Part shown: positions 55,331 through 64,000 of the stretch, one piece after another
Layout of the letters: every line of letters begins with the position of its first letter
Numbering within the stretch: position 1 is the first letter of the stretch
Origin: Clostridia bacterium
GTDB taxonomy: Bacteria; Bacillota; Clostridia; Lutisporales; Lutisporaceae
Assembly: GCA_035628995.1 (NCBI GenBank)
Contig: DASPIR010000033.1
Location: 124,001 to 188,000 of the forward strand
Direction of reading: 5' to 3'
DNA length: 64,000 nt
Program-made: the position numbers and the translations under genes
The notes under the pieces: generated by a model
The model's input: the letters and a program-made list of their open reading frames with translations, nothing else
Told to the model about the DNA's origin: nothing
Databases searched by the model: none

Positions 55331-55883
55331 ACTTCTCACGCTCCTTTTCTCTGCTGAGCAATTCATCCTTAAGCATTTGCCGGGCTCTATATAGCCTATT
55401 CTTTACTATAGTGAGTGATTCACCTGTAATATCCATTATTTCCTGGTAGGATAAATTTCTATGATGGAACAATATCAGAAATTCTCTGTATTTTTCCGGC
55501 AGCTTCATTATTGCATCCTGCACCAGCTTCTGGTTCTCTTTCCTTATATACTCTTCTTCCGGAGTATCTTTCCCATCCTTGATTTCGAACCCATCATCTA
55601 TAGGTATAGTTTCTGCTTTTCTTTTACGCAAGCTATCCAAACAAAGGTTTGTGGTAACCTTCAATGCCCATGTCATAAACTTATATTCAGGATTGTATTT
55701 AGAAAGGGAATTGTACATCCTTATAAATGCCTCCTGAGAGACATCCTCGGCTTCTTCCCTGTTTCCCATCATCCTGAATGCTGTGTTGTAAATAGCCTTC
55801 TTATACCTCTCAATGAGTACCTCAAAAGCATTTAAATCTCCAGCCAGGCACTGGTTCACTATTTCAATGTCAGAGGCATTCAA
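55308..55883 (-). CDS. ECF-type RNA polymerase sigma factor
   Basis: The 191-residue protein has sigma region 2 (DLNAFEVLIERYKKAIYNTAFRMMGNREEAEDVSQEAFIRMYNSLSKY, written here as a single line of evidence only in part) and region 4 (LPEKYREFLILFHHRNLSYQEIMDITG...). Region 4 carries the helix-turn-helix that reads the -35 element. It is the first gene of a four-gene operon with an anti-sigma factor, a bactofilin-like protein and a DUF4097-like lipoprotein. The start TTG at 55883 has AGGTGGGG six bases upstream; a GTG four codons earlier would overlap that site. Confidence 0.88.
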   Translation of the reverse strand: MNASDIEIVNQCLAGDLNAFEVLIERYKKAIYNTAFRMMGNREEAEDVSQEAFIRMYNSLSKYNPEYKFMTWALKVTTNLCLDSLRKRKAETIPIDDGFEIKDGKDTPEEEYIRKENQKLVQDAIMKLPEKYREFLILFHHRNLSYQEIMDITGESLTIVKNRLYRARQMLKDELLSREKEREKFAVQGNK

Positions 55884-55960
55884 ACTTATCCCCACCTCAA
55901 TATACTTCTATTAATATATACGCTCCCAAAATACAATTGTCTGAAAATGTATGAAAATAT

Positions 55961-57097
55961 CTATTTCAGTTCCTTCCACATTATCACCGCATCTTCTCCT
56001 GTATCCGCATAGTAGCCCTTTCTTCTTCCGCTGTCTACAAAACCCAGCTTCTTATAGAGATTCCGCGCAACTTCATTTGAAGCTCTTACCTCTAAAGTAA
56101 CATGTACAGCCTTGCTGTCCTTTGCTGCCTTAAGCAATGACTGCACTATCTTTTCTCCAATCCTCCGGCCTCTAAAATCAGGGTGAACTGCTATATTTGT
56201 TATATGACCCTCATCAAGTACAATCCACATTCCTCCATAAGCCGCAACCACACCATCCACCTTTGCTACAAAATACTTTGCCAAGGTGTTTTTGGAAAGC
56301 TCCGATTCAAAGGATTCACGAGACCAAGGGGTTGTAAAGCTCAAGCTCTCTATTTCATATACCTGATCAATATCTTCAAAACTCATCTCTTGCAGCTCTA
56401 ACTTCTGTTTCTTCTCATATTCAACTTCAGCTTGGGATTTTCTTATATATGTGAGTTTAAAAGTGTTATATGTATCAGCCATGCCCTTACCATACAAATC
56501 CTCAGCTAAGGCTGCACAGGAGGAAGCACGCGGCAGCAAGCCGTCAGCAGGTGCCATATAATATTCTCCAAGACCTTTTTTCAAGCTTTCTTGAAAAAGC
56601 AGCACACCATCTCCAAGGAAAGTGGTAGGTACCGCCTTCTCCTTAATCAGTTTAATAAGGTCCTCAATTAGAATCGCCCTAAGATCCTCCAGTTTCACCA
56701 GCCTGCCCTTTTCCCATGAGTACAGACTGCTGTAGACCATCCCTCTTTGAGCATCAAGCATTGGACAAACCAAGCCTGTACAATTGTAAAGGTTGTATGC
56801 CAATGCATCAAGCGTGGGCACTCCGACAATAGGCTTCCTGAAGGTTTGAGCCATCCCCTTCATTATTGATGCTCCAATGCGAAGCCCCGTAAAAGAGCCC
56901 GGGCCTGAAGAGCATGCATATATATCGATTTCAGCAGGTTCCATTCCTGATTTCTTGAAGAGGTCATCTATTATGCCCATTATCTTCTGTGAATGGGCTC
57001 TATTAATATTCAATATATACTCTGAAACAAGTCTTCCATCTTCCATTATTGCTGCTGTCGCTGCAGAAGTGGACGTATCAACAGCCAGGATTTTCAT
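55961..57097 (-). CDS. tsaB: TsaB-RimI fusion protein
   Basis: Residues 1 to about 215 are TsaB, the partner that supports TsaD in t6A synthesis: ILAVDTSTSAATAAIM at the start and GPGSFTGLRIGASIMKG match the family. Residues about 230 to 378 are a GNAT domain like RimI, which acetylates ribosomal protein S18: EIESLSFTTPWSRESFE and VHPDFRGRRIGEKIVQ are its signatures. TsaB and RimI are separate neighbours in many clostridia; here they are one polypeptide. The gene overlaps tsaE by 20 bp. Confidence 0.9.
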   Translation of the reverse strand: MKILAVDTSTSAATAAIMEDGRLVSEYILNINRAHSQKIMGIIDDLFKKSGMEPAEIDIYACSSGPGSFTGLRIGASIMKGMAQTFRKPIVGVPTLDALAYNLYNCTGLVCPMLDAQRGMVYSSLYSWEKGRLVKLEDLRAILIEDLIKLIKEKAVPTTFLGDGVLLFQESLKKGLGEYYMAPADGLLPRASSCAALAEDLYGKGMADTYNTFKLTYIRKSQAEVEYEKKQKLELQEMSFEDIDQVYEIESLSFTTPWSRESFESELSKNTLAKYFVAKVDGVVAAYGGMWIVLDEGHITNIAVHPDFRGRRIGEKIVQSLLKAAKDSKAVHVTLEVRASNEVARNLYKKLGFVDSGRRKGYYADTGEDAVIMWKELK

Positions 57098-57554
57098 TAT
57101 GCTCCATCCCTTTCACTATATCGTCATAAGCTTCACCGGTGGGCTCCATTATTATTTCACGGGAATCGTCTCCCTTTGTATTCAATATGGTTATCCAAAG
57201 CCTGTCTCCCGGAATTATATCTCTTACTATATCCGCCCATTCCAATACCACTATCCCATCACCGAAGAAATACTCCTCATAGCCTAATTCATACATTTCT
57301 TCAACATCATTGAGTCTATATACATCAAAGTGGTAAAGAGGCAATCTGCCCTGATACTCATTGATAATTGTATAGGTTGGGCTGGTCACATAGTCCTCAA
57401 CGCCCAGACCCTTTGCTATTCCTTTTGTAAAAGCGGTCTTACCCGCCCCGAGATCTCCTGAGAGACATATGATATTCCCTTTGCTTAGCAGTCTGCCCAG
57501 CTGTTCACCAATAATTGACGTCTCTTCAGCACTTTCAGTAATAAATCTAAGCAT
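57078..57554 (-). CDS. tsaE: tRNA threonylcarbamoyladenosine biosynthesis ATPase TsaE
   Basis: The 158-residue ATPase works with TsaB and TsaD in t6A synthesis. The Walker A motif is GDLGAGKTAFTKGIA (around residue 36). TSPTYTIINEYQ, HFDVYRLNDVEEMYELGYEEYF and VVLEWAD are the usual conserved parts. It precedes tsaB-rimI and overlaps its start, so the two are co-translated. The start ATG at 57554 follows GGAGGTA. Confidence 0.93.
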   Translation of the reverse strand: MLRFITESAEETSIIGEQLGRLLSKGNIICLSGDLGAGKTAFTKGIAKGLGVEDYVTSPTYTIINEYQGRLPLYHFDVYRLNDVEEMYELGYEEYFFGDGIVVLEWADIVRDIIPGDRLWITILNTKGDDSREIIMEPTGEAYDDIVKGMEHNENPGC

Positions 57555-57585
57555 TAGCTTACCTCCAGAAAAACTTTCCTATATA

Positions 57586-57629
57586 ACAAAATATCTATAG
57601 CAATCCCTTAAGAATTGCTATAGATATTA
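57586..57629 (-). terminator. Terminator of the amidohydrolase gene
   Basis: ATATCTATAGCAAT and ATTGCTATAGATAT form a 14-bp stem with a 9-nt loop, followed on the minus strand by TTTTGTT. A repeat element lies between it and the stop codon at 57747. Confidence 0.75.
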
Positions 57630-57689
57630 TACTCTGTTTAAAGGTAAATGTATACATCTATGCCCTGCTCTACGGAGCATACGCTCAGT

Positions 57690-57745
57690 CCACGCGGAAC
57701 TCGAAACGCGTAACACGCAACCATGCCCAATAGGAATGCCCCATG
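57690..57745 (+). repeat. Short-tandem-armed repeat element, copy 3 (right half only)
   Basis: It has ACGCGGAACTCG, AACGCGTAACACGC and then the core CGCAACCATGCCCAATAGG, matching the end of the copy at 43654-43768. It starts immediately after the amidohydrolase stop and lacks the left arm. Confidence 0.55.
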
Positions 57746-57746
57746 A

Positions 57747-58904
57747 TTAACGTCTAAATATGACCTTACCGTCTATAAGCACTGCATATGTTCTACTGGT
57801 AAGCTCGAAAGGATGTCCATCCATTATTACGATATCAGCGTCCTTACCCTTTTCAAGACTGCCTATTCTGTCCTCAAGACCCAATATTTCCGCTGCATTA
57901 ATTGTTATAGCCTTTAATGCCTCCATCTCATCCAGCCCATCTCTAGCTGCCAAGCCCGCACACACAGGCAAGTACTGTATCGGTACAACCGGATGATCTG
58001 TTGTAATGGAGAATTTGATTCCTGCCTTGCTAAGAACCGCCGGAGTCTTAAAGGTTTTATTCTTAAGCTCAAACTTTGTCCTTTCTGTCAGGTGAGGTCC
58101 ATTTATTATGTATTTCCCTTCCTTTGCAAGCTCATCAGCTATAAGGTGACCTTCTGTGCAATGGTCAATAGTGATATCTACGTCAAACTCTTTGGCAATC
58201 CTAAGTGCCGTAAAAATATCGTCAGCTCTGTGAGCATGTGCTTTAAGAGGTATCTCTTTGTTGATGACCTTTATCATCGCTTCCATTTTCATATCAAACT
58301 CCGGCTTTTTATCCGGGTCCTGCGACCCCTTTTGAAGCTTCTCATTATATGCCTTTGCTTTAAAAAGCTGCTCTCTTAGTATCGCTGCTGTAGCCATCCT
58401 CGTTGTGGGGGATATCTTCTTTTCTGCATAAGTTCTCTTCGGATTTTCTCCAAAGGCTACCTTCATAGCAGCAGGCTCTTTTAGAATCATATCATCCACT
58501 CTGTTTCCATAGGTTTTTATGGTCACAAAGGTTCCTCCGATTACATTTGCGCTTCCTGGGCCGGTACATACTGTGGTTATGCCGCCCTCCCTTGCTTCTT
58601 CAAAGGTTCTGTCCATAGGGTTTATGGAATCTATTGCCCTAAGCTGCGGCGTGACAGGATCTACCGCTTCATTGCCATCCGCTCCCTCGAAACCAATGGC
58701 ATCCTCCCACATCCCCAAATGACAATGTGCCTCTATCATGCCGGGCATTACCAGCTTGCCCTCAGCATCAATAACCTCAGCATCTGCCGGAGCCTCAACA
58801 TTCTCCCCTACAGCAACAATTTTCCCATTGTCCACTAATATGCTGCCACTTTCATATATCTTTTCTGCCATAGTATAGATCTTACCGTTTTTAATGAGTA
58901 TCAT
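57747..58904 (-). CDS. Metal-dependent amidohydrolase
   Basis: The 385-residue protein has the amidohydrolase metal ligands: GMIEAHCHLG (HxH), a lysine-containing strand, KAHAHRADD, TIDHCTEGHL and the Asp in TTDHPV. A composite beta domain is formed by the N- and C-terminal ends, with MILIKNGKIYTM and KDADIVIMDGHPF. It belongs near the imidazolonepropionase and adenine deaminase relatives; the substrate is not clear. The gene stands 20 bp downstream of tex, in the same direction. Confidence 0.82.
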   Translation of the reverse strand: MILIKNGKIYTMAEKIYESGSILVDNGKIVAVGENVEAPADAEVIDAEGKLVMPGMIEAHCHLGMWEDAIGFEGADGNEAVDPVTPQLRAIDSINPMDRTFEEAREGGITTVCTGPGSANVIGGTFVTIKTYGNRVDDMILKEPAAMKVAFGENPKRTYAEKKISPTTRMATAAILREQLFKAKAYNEKLQKGSQDPDKKPEFDMKMEAMIKVINKEIPLKAHAHRADDIFTALRIAKEFDVDITIDHCTEGHLIADELAKEGKYIINGPHLTERTKFELKNKTFKTPAVLSKAGIKFSITTDHPVVPIQYLPVCAGLAARDGLDEMEALKAITINAAEILGLEDRIGSLEKGKDADIVIMDGHPFELTSRTYAVLIDGKVIFRR

Positions 58905-58924
58905 CCATTAACCCCCCCCTAGTA

Positions 58925-61075
58925 TTAATTCAAGCCCTTCATACTTAGGCTAATTCTATTCCTGTCCATATCCACATCCAGAACCTTAACCTTTACAATG
59001 TCCCCTACCTGAACAACATCAAGAGGCCTTTTTACAAATCTGTCTGCCAGCTCAGATATGTGCACCAAACCATCCTGATGTACTCCAATGTCCACGAAGG
59101 CTCCAAAGTCAATAACATTCCTTACTGTCCCGGTGAGAATCATTTCCGGCCTTAAGTCCTTAATATCCAGTACATCTGACATTAATATAGGCTTCGGCAT
59201 TTCGTCCCTTGGGTCTCTGCCAGGCTTCTGCAGCTCATTCAATATATCTCTCAGAGTAGGAACTCCTACACCTAACTCAGCTGCCAGAGCGTTTATATCC
59301 ATACTCACTAATTGGTGTACAACACCGCTCATTTCCTTCTGCTTTAGCTCTGACAATGAATAGCCGGCCTTTTCCAATAGCTTCTTAGCCGCCTCATAGG
59401 ATTCTGGGTGTACCGAGGTATTATCCAATATATTTTTGCTTTCAGGTATCCTTAAGAAGCCTGCTGCTTGTTCGAAAGCCTTCGCTCCAAGCTTTTTAAC
59501 CTTCAGCAGCTCCTTCCTGCTCTTAAACATCCCATTTTCTTCCCTGTAAGCCACAATATTTTTAGCAATACCTGAATTTACTCCTGATATATGCTGGAGT
59601 AGTGATGGAGAGGCTGTATTCAAATCCACTCCGACACTATTCACGCAGTCTTCCACAACACCCCCAAGAGAGTCAGAAAGCTTCTTCTGGGTGACATCGT
59701 GCTGATATTGTCCAACCCCTATAGCCTTAGGGTCTATCTTTACCAATTCGGCAAGAGGGTCCTGAAGCCTTCTTGCAATTGAGATAGCTCCTCTAATGGA
59801 TACATTAATATCAGGATATTCCTGTGCTGCCAGCTCTGATGCTGAATAAACCGACGCACCCGCCTCATTGACTATTACATAATGAAGCGGTATATTCATT
59901 TCCTTGATTATCTCTGCACATATCTTTTCTGATTCTCTTGATGCAGTCCCATTGCCCAAGGATATGACTTCTACATTATATTTCCTAATAAGATTCTCCA
60001 ACACTCTTTTGCCTTCTGCCAGCTGGTTCTCCGACGCTGTAAGATATACTGTGGTTGTATCCAGCAATTTTCCGGTCTCATCCAATACTGCAATCTTGCA
60101 GCCGGTTCTGAAAGCCGGGTCAAAGCCCATTACCACCTTTCCCTTTATAGGTGCCTGCAGAAGAAGATTCCTTAGATTAGCGGCAAATACCTTGATTGCT
60201 TGCTCCTCAGCCTTATCAGTAAGCTCGTTTCTTATCTCCCTCTCTATTGATGGAGCAATAAGCCTGCTGTATGCATCCTTTACAACAGCTCCCAGCACGT
60301 CTCTATAAGGCGAATTTTCAATTATTGAACCGTTGCTTAAGTAAGTCAATATTCTGTCCACAGGAGCTTCAACCTTGATAGAAAGAAATTCTTCTTTTTC
60401 TCCTCTGTTTATTGCAAGTATCCTATGTGGGGCAATTTTGAAAACTGGCTCACTAAAATCATAATACATCTGGTATTCCGATTTTTCCTCCTTAGTGCCC
60501 TTTGCAGCAATGATACCGTTTCTGAAGGTCAGCTCCCTTATTTCCTTCCTGAACTCCGCATTATCAGATATGCGCTCTGCAATAATATCCGAAGCCCCAT
60601 TGATTGCATCCTGAGTTGTTTCTACTCCAAGCTCGGGATTTACAAATTTCATTGCGATTTCTTCCAGAGATTCCTTTGAACTCTCCTGAATCCATATTAT
60701 ATCCGCTAACGGCTCCAAACCTTTTTCCTTGGCTATGGTAGCCCTTGTTCTCTTTTTTTGTTTGTATGGACGGTATAAATCCTCAACCTCCTGCAATAGC
60801 TCAGCTTTATCAATAGAAGCCCTGAGCTCGTCAGTGAGCTTGCCCTGCTCTTCAATTAGCCTTATTACCTCTGCCTTTCTATTTTCAAGATTTCTGAGAT
60901 ATGTAAGCCTTTCATTCAGGTCTCTTAATATAGTGTCTGAAAGCTCCCCTGTAAGTTCTTTTCTGTATCGAGCAATAAAAGGTATTGTATTGCCATCGTC
61001 TATTAGTTTTACTGTACTTTCAACCTGCCAGAGTTTAACCGACAGTTCCTTCGCTAGTTTTGCAACTATATCCAT
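58925..61075 (-). CDS. tex: Tex-family RNA-binding protein
   Basis: The 716-residue protein has the Tex layout: an N-terminal helical domain (ELSVKLWQVESTVKLIDDGNTIPFIARYRKE), a YqgF-like domain (KGKVVMGFDPAFRTGCKIAVLD), helix-hairpin-helix pairs (SGVNSGIAKNIVAYREENG) and a C-terminal S1 domain (GTVRNVIDFGAFVDIGVHQDGLVHIS). Such proteins bind RNA and affect transcription and fitness. I use the ATG at 61075, after GAAGGAGA. Its upstream region holds a GGGCGATTCA palindrome. Confidence 0.93.
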   Translation of the reverse strand: MDIVAKLAKELSVKLWQVESTVKLIDDGNTIPFIARYRKELTGELSDTILRDLNERLTYLRNLENRKAEVIRLIEEQGKLTDELRASIDKAELLQEVEDLYRPYKQKKRTRATIAKEKGLEPLADIIWIQESSKESLEEIAMKFVNPELGVETTQDAINGASDIIAERISDNAEFRKEIRELTFRNGIIAAKGTKEEKSEYQMYYDFSEPVFKIAPHRILAINRGEKEEFLSIKVEAPVDRILTYLSNGSIIENSPYRDVLGAVVKDAYSRLIAPSIEREIRNELTDKAEEQAIKVFAANLRNLLLQAPIKGKVVMGFDPAFRTGCKIAVLDETGKLLDTTTVYLTASENQLAEGKRVLENLIRKYNVEVISLGNGTASRESEKICAEIIKEMNIPLHYVIVNEAGASVYSASELAAQEYPDINVSIRGAISIARRLQDPLAELVKIDPKAIGVGQYQHDVTQKKLSDSLGGVVEDCVNSVGVDLNTASPSLLQHISGVNSGIAKNIVAYREENGMFKSRKELLKVKKLGAKAFEQAAGFLRIPESKNILDNTSVHPESYEAAKKLLEKAGYSLSELKQKEMSGVVHQLVSMDINALAAELGVGVPTLRDILNELQKPGRDPRDEMPKPILMSDVLDIKDLRPEMILTGTVRNVIDFGAFVDIGVHQDGLVHISELADRFVKRPLDVVQVGDIVKVKVLDVDMDRNRISLSMKGLN

Positions 61076-61119
61076 GTTTATTCTCCTTCGCTTATGCAAT
61101 AATATATAGAACATTGTAC

Positions 61120-61143
61120 GGGCGATTCATGAATCGCCCCTAC
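61120..61143. repeat. GGGCGATTCA palindrome, copy 3
   Basis: GGGCGATTCATGAATCGCCC is a perfect 20-bp palindrome followed by CTAC. It resembles the GGGCGAACA copies at 49062 and 61832 but with a different centre. Confidence 0.75.
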
Positions 61144-61268
61144 TAATTATATTAACCGTTTTTATATATACTTTTCAATAGGTATGAGTCCCTAGTTCAT
61201 CTCTTGCCCGCAGTACATAAATATGTTAGTATACCATATAAGTACAAATGTTTATTATACGCAGACAT

Positions 61269-61366
61269 GGTGCCTCGTAAAGTATATCTCTTCCAGAGCA
61301 GGCGAGGCACCAAACAGATGAAATGCATTTTCAACACTTGAAGGAAGAATTCAGATGTGTTGAAAA
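61269..61366 (+). promoter_or_regulatory. Structured leader with two inverted repeats upstream of the ACT gene
   Basis: First pair: GGTGCCTCG at 61269-61277 and CGAGGCACC at 61303-61311. Second pair: TTTTCAACAC at 61328-61337 and GTGTTGAAAA at 61357-61366, the latter ending 5 bp before the ribosome binding site. Both are perfect. It could be an attenuator-like leader. I recognise no known riboswitch class. Confidence 0.45.
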
Positions 61367-61383
61367 GCACTAGGAGGTAATAT

Positions 61384-61827
61384 GTGATGGTAGAAACAAA
61401 GATGTTCATAGTTGATTCCAACATACTCCCAAAGGTATATGAGAAGGTCATAGCTGCAAAGCTCTTGTTGAAGGCAGGAGATGCCACGACAATTCAAGAG
61501 GCATGTCAAAAGATAGGATTAAGCAGAAGTGCTTTTTATAAATATAAGGATAGTGTCTTTGATTATACTACTCAGGATCTCGGGCGGATTGTTACTTTGT
61601 TTATGGTTCTCAAACATACCCCAGGAGTGCTATCTGATATTATAAACAGGATTTCATCTGCTAAAGGCAATATCATTACAATTAATCAGAACATACCTGT
61701 AATGGGCTCTGCCTCACTAACAGCATCCATTGATACACAGTCTATGGAGATAAATCCCGAGGAACTGATGGAGCTGCTGCTGTCCTGCAAGGGCTGCAAA
61801 AAAGTAGAAATCATAGGGATGGAATAA
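61384..61827 (+). CDS. ACT domain protein, UPF0735 / PheB family
   Basis: The 147-residue protein has a short N-terminal helix-turn-helix-like segment (TIQEACQKIGLSRSAFYKYKDSVF), then an ACT fold with VLKHTPGVLSDIINRISSAKGNIITINQNIPVMG. ACT domains bind amino acids, and the PheB family is linked to phenylalanine metabolism, so it is probably a regulator. The start is GTG at 61384 with AGGAGG six bases upstream, or the ATG one codon later. A structured leader lies upstream. Confidence 0.85.
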   Translation: MMVETKMFIVDSNILPKVYEKVIAAKLLLKAGDATTIQEACQKIGLSRSAFYKYKDSVFDYTTQDLGRIVTLFMVLKHTPGVLSDIINRISSAKGNIITINQNIPVMGSASLTASIDTQSMEINPEELMELLLSCKGCKKVEIIGME

Positions 61828-61831
61828 AAAG

Positions 61832-61854
61832 GGGCGAACACTGTTCGCCCCTAC
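61832..61854. terminator. GGGCGAACA palindrome, copy 4, acting as bidirectional terminator
   Basis: Flanked by AAAAAG on the left and CTACGTTTTT on the right, GGGCGAACACTGTTCGCCC sits between two convergent stop codons. The sequence is identical to the copy at 49062-49080, and the A and T runs would make it a terminator for both genes. Confidence 0.8.
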
Positions 61855-61858
61855 GTTT

Positions 61859-64000
61859 TTAGCAATCAAATTTATTAACTATAGTTCTCAGCTCAACTGC
61901 CATTTCATTCAATCTGACAGCAGAACTGTTTATCTCCTGCATTGCAGAAGATTGCTCCTCTGTGCTGGCCAGAACATTCTGAGTGCCTCTCGAAGTAGTT
62001 TCAGCAATAGAACTTACTTCTCTTACCGCATCAATTACCTGTATATTATCATTCCTAAGCTCAAGCACCGAGTTAGATACAACCCTTACTTCCTCAGCTA
62101 CAAGATGTATTTCCTTTATTATCTTATCAAAAGTACTATATGTAGAGCTAATGGCTTCAGTACCCTTTTCCACCTCTATCAGTCCTTCGTTCATTGCTAC
62201 AACTGTTACCTGAGTTTCTCTCTGAACTTCCAACAGAAGAGTTTCTATACTCTTCGAAGCATCCCTTGTCTGCTCTGCAAGGTTTCTTATTTCATTTGCA
62301 ACTACTGCAAAGCCTTTACCGGCATCTCCTGCACGGGCAGCCTCAATTGCTGCATTCAACGCAAGCATATTTGTCTTCCCTGCTATATCCCTTATTACCT
62401 TTACGATTCCTGTTATTTGAGCTGATTTGCTGCCTAAACGCTCAACCAGTGAAGCAGAATTGACAACACTTTCTTTTATTATACCGATTGTTCCGTTTAT
62501 AATATTTATATTCTCAGAACCCTCTTCGGCAATTTTAGCAGCTCCCTCAGCTGACACTGCAACAGCCTGAGTTTTTTGGGCTGTCTCATCAACTTTGTTA
62601 GTAATTTCTTCAACAACTCCAGAAGTCACCTCTACTGATGCCATCTGGGACTGAGCTCCTTCAGCAACACTTTCCACTATTGCAGAAATTTCCTCTGTCG
62701 CTGCCGAGCTTATATTTGCACTTTCACTAAGTTTTTGAGCTGCTTCAGTAATTTCAGAAACCGCATCACTTACCTCATTCAGTATAGTGCATAGAGAATC
62801 CGTCATAAGGTTGAAAGAGCTTTGGAGTTCTCCAATTTCATCCTTTGAAGTGACAGCCAACCTTTTCTTAAGGTTTCCATTCTTGATTTCTCCGACGACC
62901 TTTGACATATTGACAAGAGGCTTGACAATTATGTATGCCAGAAGCAAGCTGCCTCCCAAAGATATTATAAATGCTATTGCTATTAATGCATAAGCTTTGC
63001 TCTCTGCAGCTTTCACAGGCTGCAGAGCTTCCTTAACTCCCGTCTCAGTTACAAGTCCCCATCCGGTTAGTGGTACTCTATAATAAGTGCCTATTACTTC
63101 TTCACCCTCGTTGTTCTCATACTGTGAGGAACCTTCCTTACCTTTCACCAGGTTTATAGGACCTTCTATCATATTTTCTACTGTATTATAGCTTTTCAGC
63201 ACCATGTCCTTATATTGAGGGTGTGCAAACACTATTCCGTTTTTATCTATTATATATGCAACCCCGCTTTGGCCTATCTTAGTTTGGGTTATAAACGCCT
63301 GGATTTCGTCCAACACAACCTTGGCGCACAAAACCCCAGCTACAGACTTATTCTGGTCCAATACCGGAACAGCTATATTGAAGGCCGGAGCACGGAGCTT
63401 GGCATCCAGGTATGAATCAGATATAAAGCTTTGGCCTCTCATGGACTCGGTGTACCATCTTTCCTGTCCTATGTTTGTACCATTTAACTGCGTATTCATT
63501 GAATACAGCACTGTACCATTTACATCCGTGAGTGTGATCTCCTTAAAAGCTGACTGCTGGCTTGAGGCAATTTTTCTTATAAGCCTTTCCTGCTGGTAGC
63601 TGTCCATTGCAAGTACATCCACCGACTGTGGTATCAGCTCCAAGGTCTTAAGACTTTGTGTAATATTTGCGTTTATCCTCTCAACAAGCCCCTTATTTAC
63701 AGATGTATTCAGCTCATTCATATTGCCCATTATCGTATCTTTCTGAGCGTTTATGCTGGACAGTGTGAGAAATGTAAGTGGTATGAGAGTCATAAGCATA
63801 ACAAGCAAAATAATTCTTCCCCTGATACCTCCGACCAACTTGTGGATGTCGAATTTGACCTTTATATGTTCCTTTGGTCCCTTGGGGCTTGGAGTCTTTG
63901 CATTTGACTTCCTTATCTTAAATGCAGGAAGCTTAATGTTCAGCTTAGGGAATTTGACATTTTTTAAAAAACCAAAATAATTCCTTTTATGTTTAAAAGA
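61859..64000 (-). CDS. Methyl-accepting chemotaxis protein with double Cache sensor (5' partial)
   Basis: The receptor has a membrane helix ([17 protein letters not shown]), an outer Cache domain of about 240 residues ([51 protein letters not shown]), a second helix, HAMP, and the signalling hairpin with [35 protein letters not shown]. The frame stays open past 63838 to the window edge, encoding at least 54 more residues rich in Lys and Pro ([18 protein letters not shown]), and I see no good start inside. So the gene is cut by the right edge and carries an unusual basic cytoplasmic N-tail. Confidence 0.9.
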   Translation of the reverse strand, partial: SFKHKRNYFGFLKNVKFPKLNIKLPAFKIRKSNAKTPSPKGPKEHIKVKFDIHKLVGGIRGRIILLVMLMTLIPLTFLTLSSINAQKDTIMGNMNELNTSVNKGLVERINANITQSLKTLELIPQSVDVLAMDSYQQERLIRKIASSQQSAFKEITLTDVNGTVLYSMNTQLNGTNIGQERWYTESMRGQSFISDSYLDAKLRAPAFNIAVPVLDQNKSVAGVLCAKVVLDEIQAFITQTKIGQSGVAYIIDKNGIVFAHPQYKDMVLKSYNTVENMIEGPINLVKGKEGSSQYENNEGEEVIGTYYRVPLTGWGLVTETGVKEALQPVKAAESKAYALIAIAFIISLGGSLLLAYIIVKPLVNMSKVVGEIKNGNLKKRLAVTSKDEIGELQSSFNLMTDSLCTILNEVSDAVSEITEAAQKLSESANISSAATEEISAIVESVAEGAQSQMASVEVTSGVVEEITNKVDETAQKTQAVAVSAEGAAKIAEEGSENINIINGTIGIIKESVVNSASLVERLGSKSAQITGIVKVIRDIAGKTNMLALNAAIEAARAGDAGKGFAVVANEIRNLAEQTRDASKSIETLLLEVQRETQVTVVAMNEGLIEVEKGTEAISSTYSTFDKIIKEIHLVAEEVRVVSNSVLELRNDNIQVIDAVREVSSIAETTSRGTQNVLASTEEQSSAMQEINSSAVRLNEMAVELRTIVNKFDC

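Overview
The window is low-GC chromosomal DNA from an anaerobic, motile member of the Clostridia (Bacillota). The lineage is inferred from gene content: a selenocysteine formate dehydrogenase, an [FeFe] hydrogenase, the redox repressor Rex, a leucine T-box, a c-di-AMP riboswitch, a CIRCE-controlled groESL, three chemotaxis receptors and strong GGAGG ribosome binding sites with frequent GTG and TTG starts. Most genes lie on the minus strand. I see no phage, plasmid, transposase, tRNA, rRNA or CRISPR array.

Layout. 0-11 kb: ferredoxin-nitroreductase, GNAT, HelD, a chemotaxis receptor with an unusual C-terminal sensor, ManA, a second nitroreductase, CsoR-CopZ and an MFS exporter. 11-20 kb: leuS behind a T-box, a YtqA-like radical SAM protein, a three-PAS histidine kinase, an L,D-transpeptidase, a DUF4397 protein, and a peptidoglycan-binding protein behind a c-di-AMP riboswitch. 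20-27 kb: a class V aminotransferase paired with a DsrE-like protein, AsnB, a secreted amidase-domain protein and an HD-GYP protein. 27-35 kb: the energy and molybdopterin region, with selenoprotein formate dehydrogenase, [FeFe] hydrogenase, MotAB, MogA and MoaC. 35-49 kb: a GGDEF-EAL protein, a receptor, groESL, DUF554, Ogg, a P-loop/Asp23 fusion, a sodium-pump decarboxylase beta subunit with a tiny companion, Rex and an ABC-F ATPase. 49-64 kb: isocitrate dehydrogenase, a radical SAM/PDZ/DUF512 protein, TsaD, an ECF sigma operon, TsaB-RimI, TsaE, an amidohydrolase, Tex, an ACT regulator and a receptor that runs off the right edge.

How the parts fit. Formate dehydrogenase and hydrogenase share homologous iron-sulfur N-terminal modules and sit next to each other. 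MogA and MoaC serve the pterin cofactor. Two Rex-like operators lie upstream of the hydrogenase and Rex itself is encoded in the window, so an NADH-sensing circuit over hydrogen metabolism is likely. TsaD, TsaB and TsaE make the tRNA t6A modification.

The least explained material is intergenic. At least four dispersed repeat families occur here: a CGCG-centred hairpin element found only in front of genes, a roughly 215-bp element with terminal inverted repeats, a short-tandem-armed element with a conserved core, and GGGCGAAC-type palindromes at gene ends. The formate dehydrogenase is split by an in-frame UGA that I read as selenocysteine, and a 43-residue membrane protein (44704-44835) is easy to miss. 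Gene starts were adjusted wherever a better ribosome binding site was visible.
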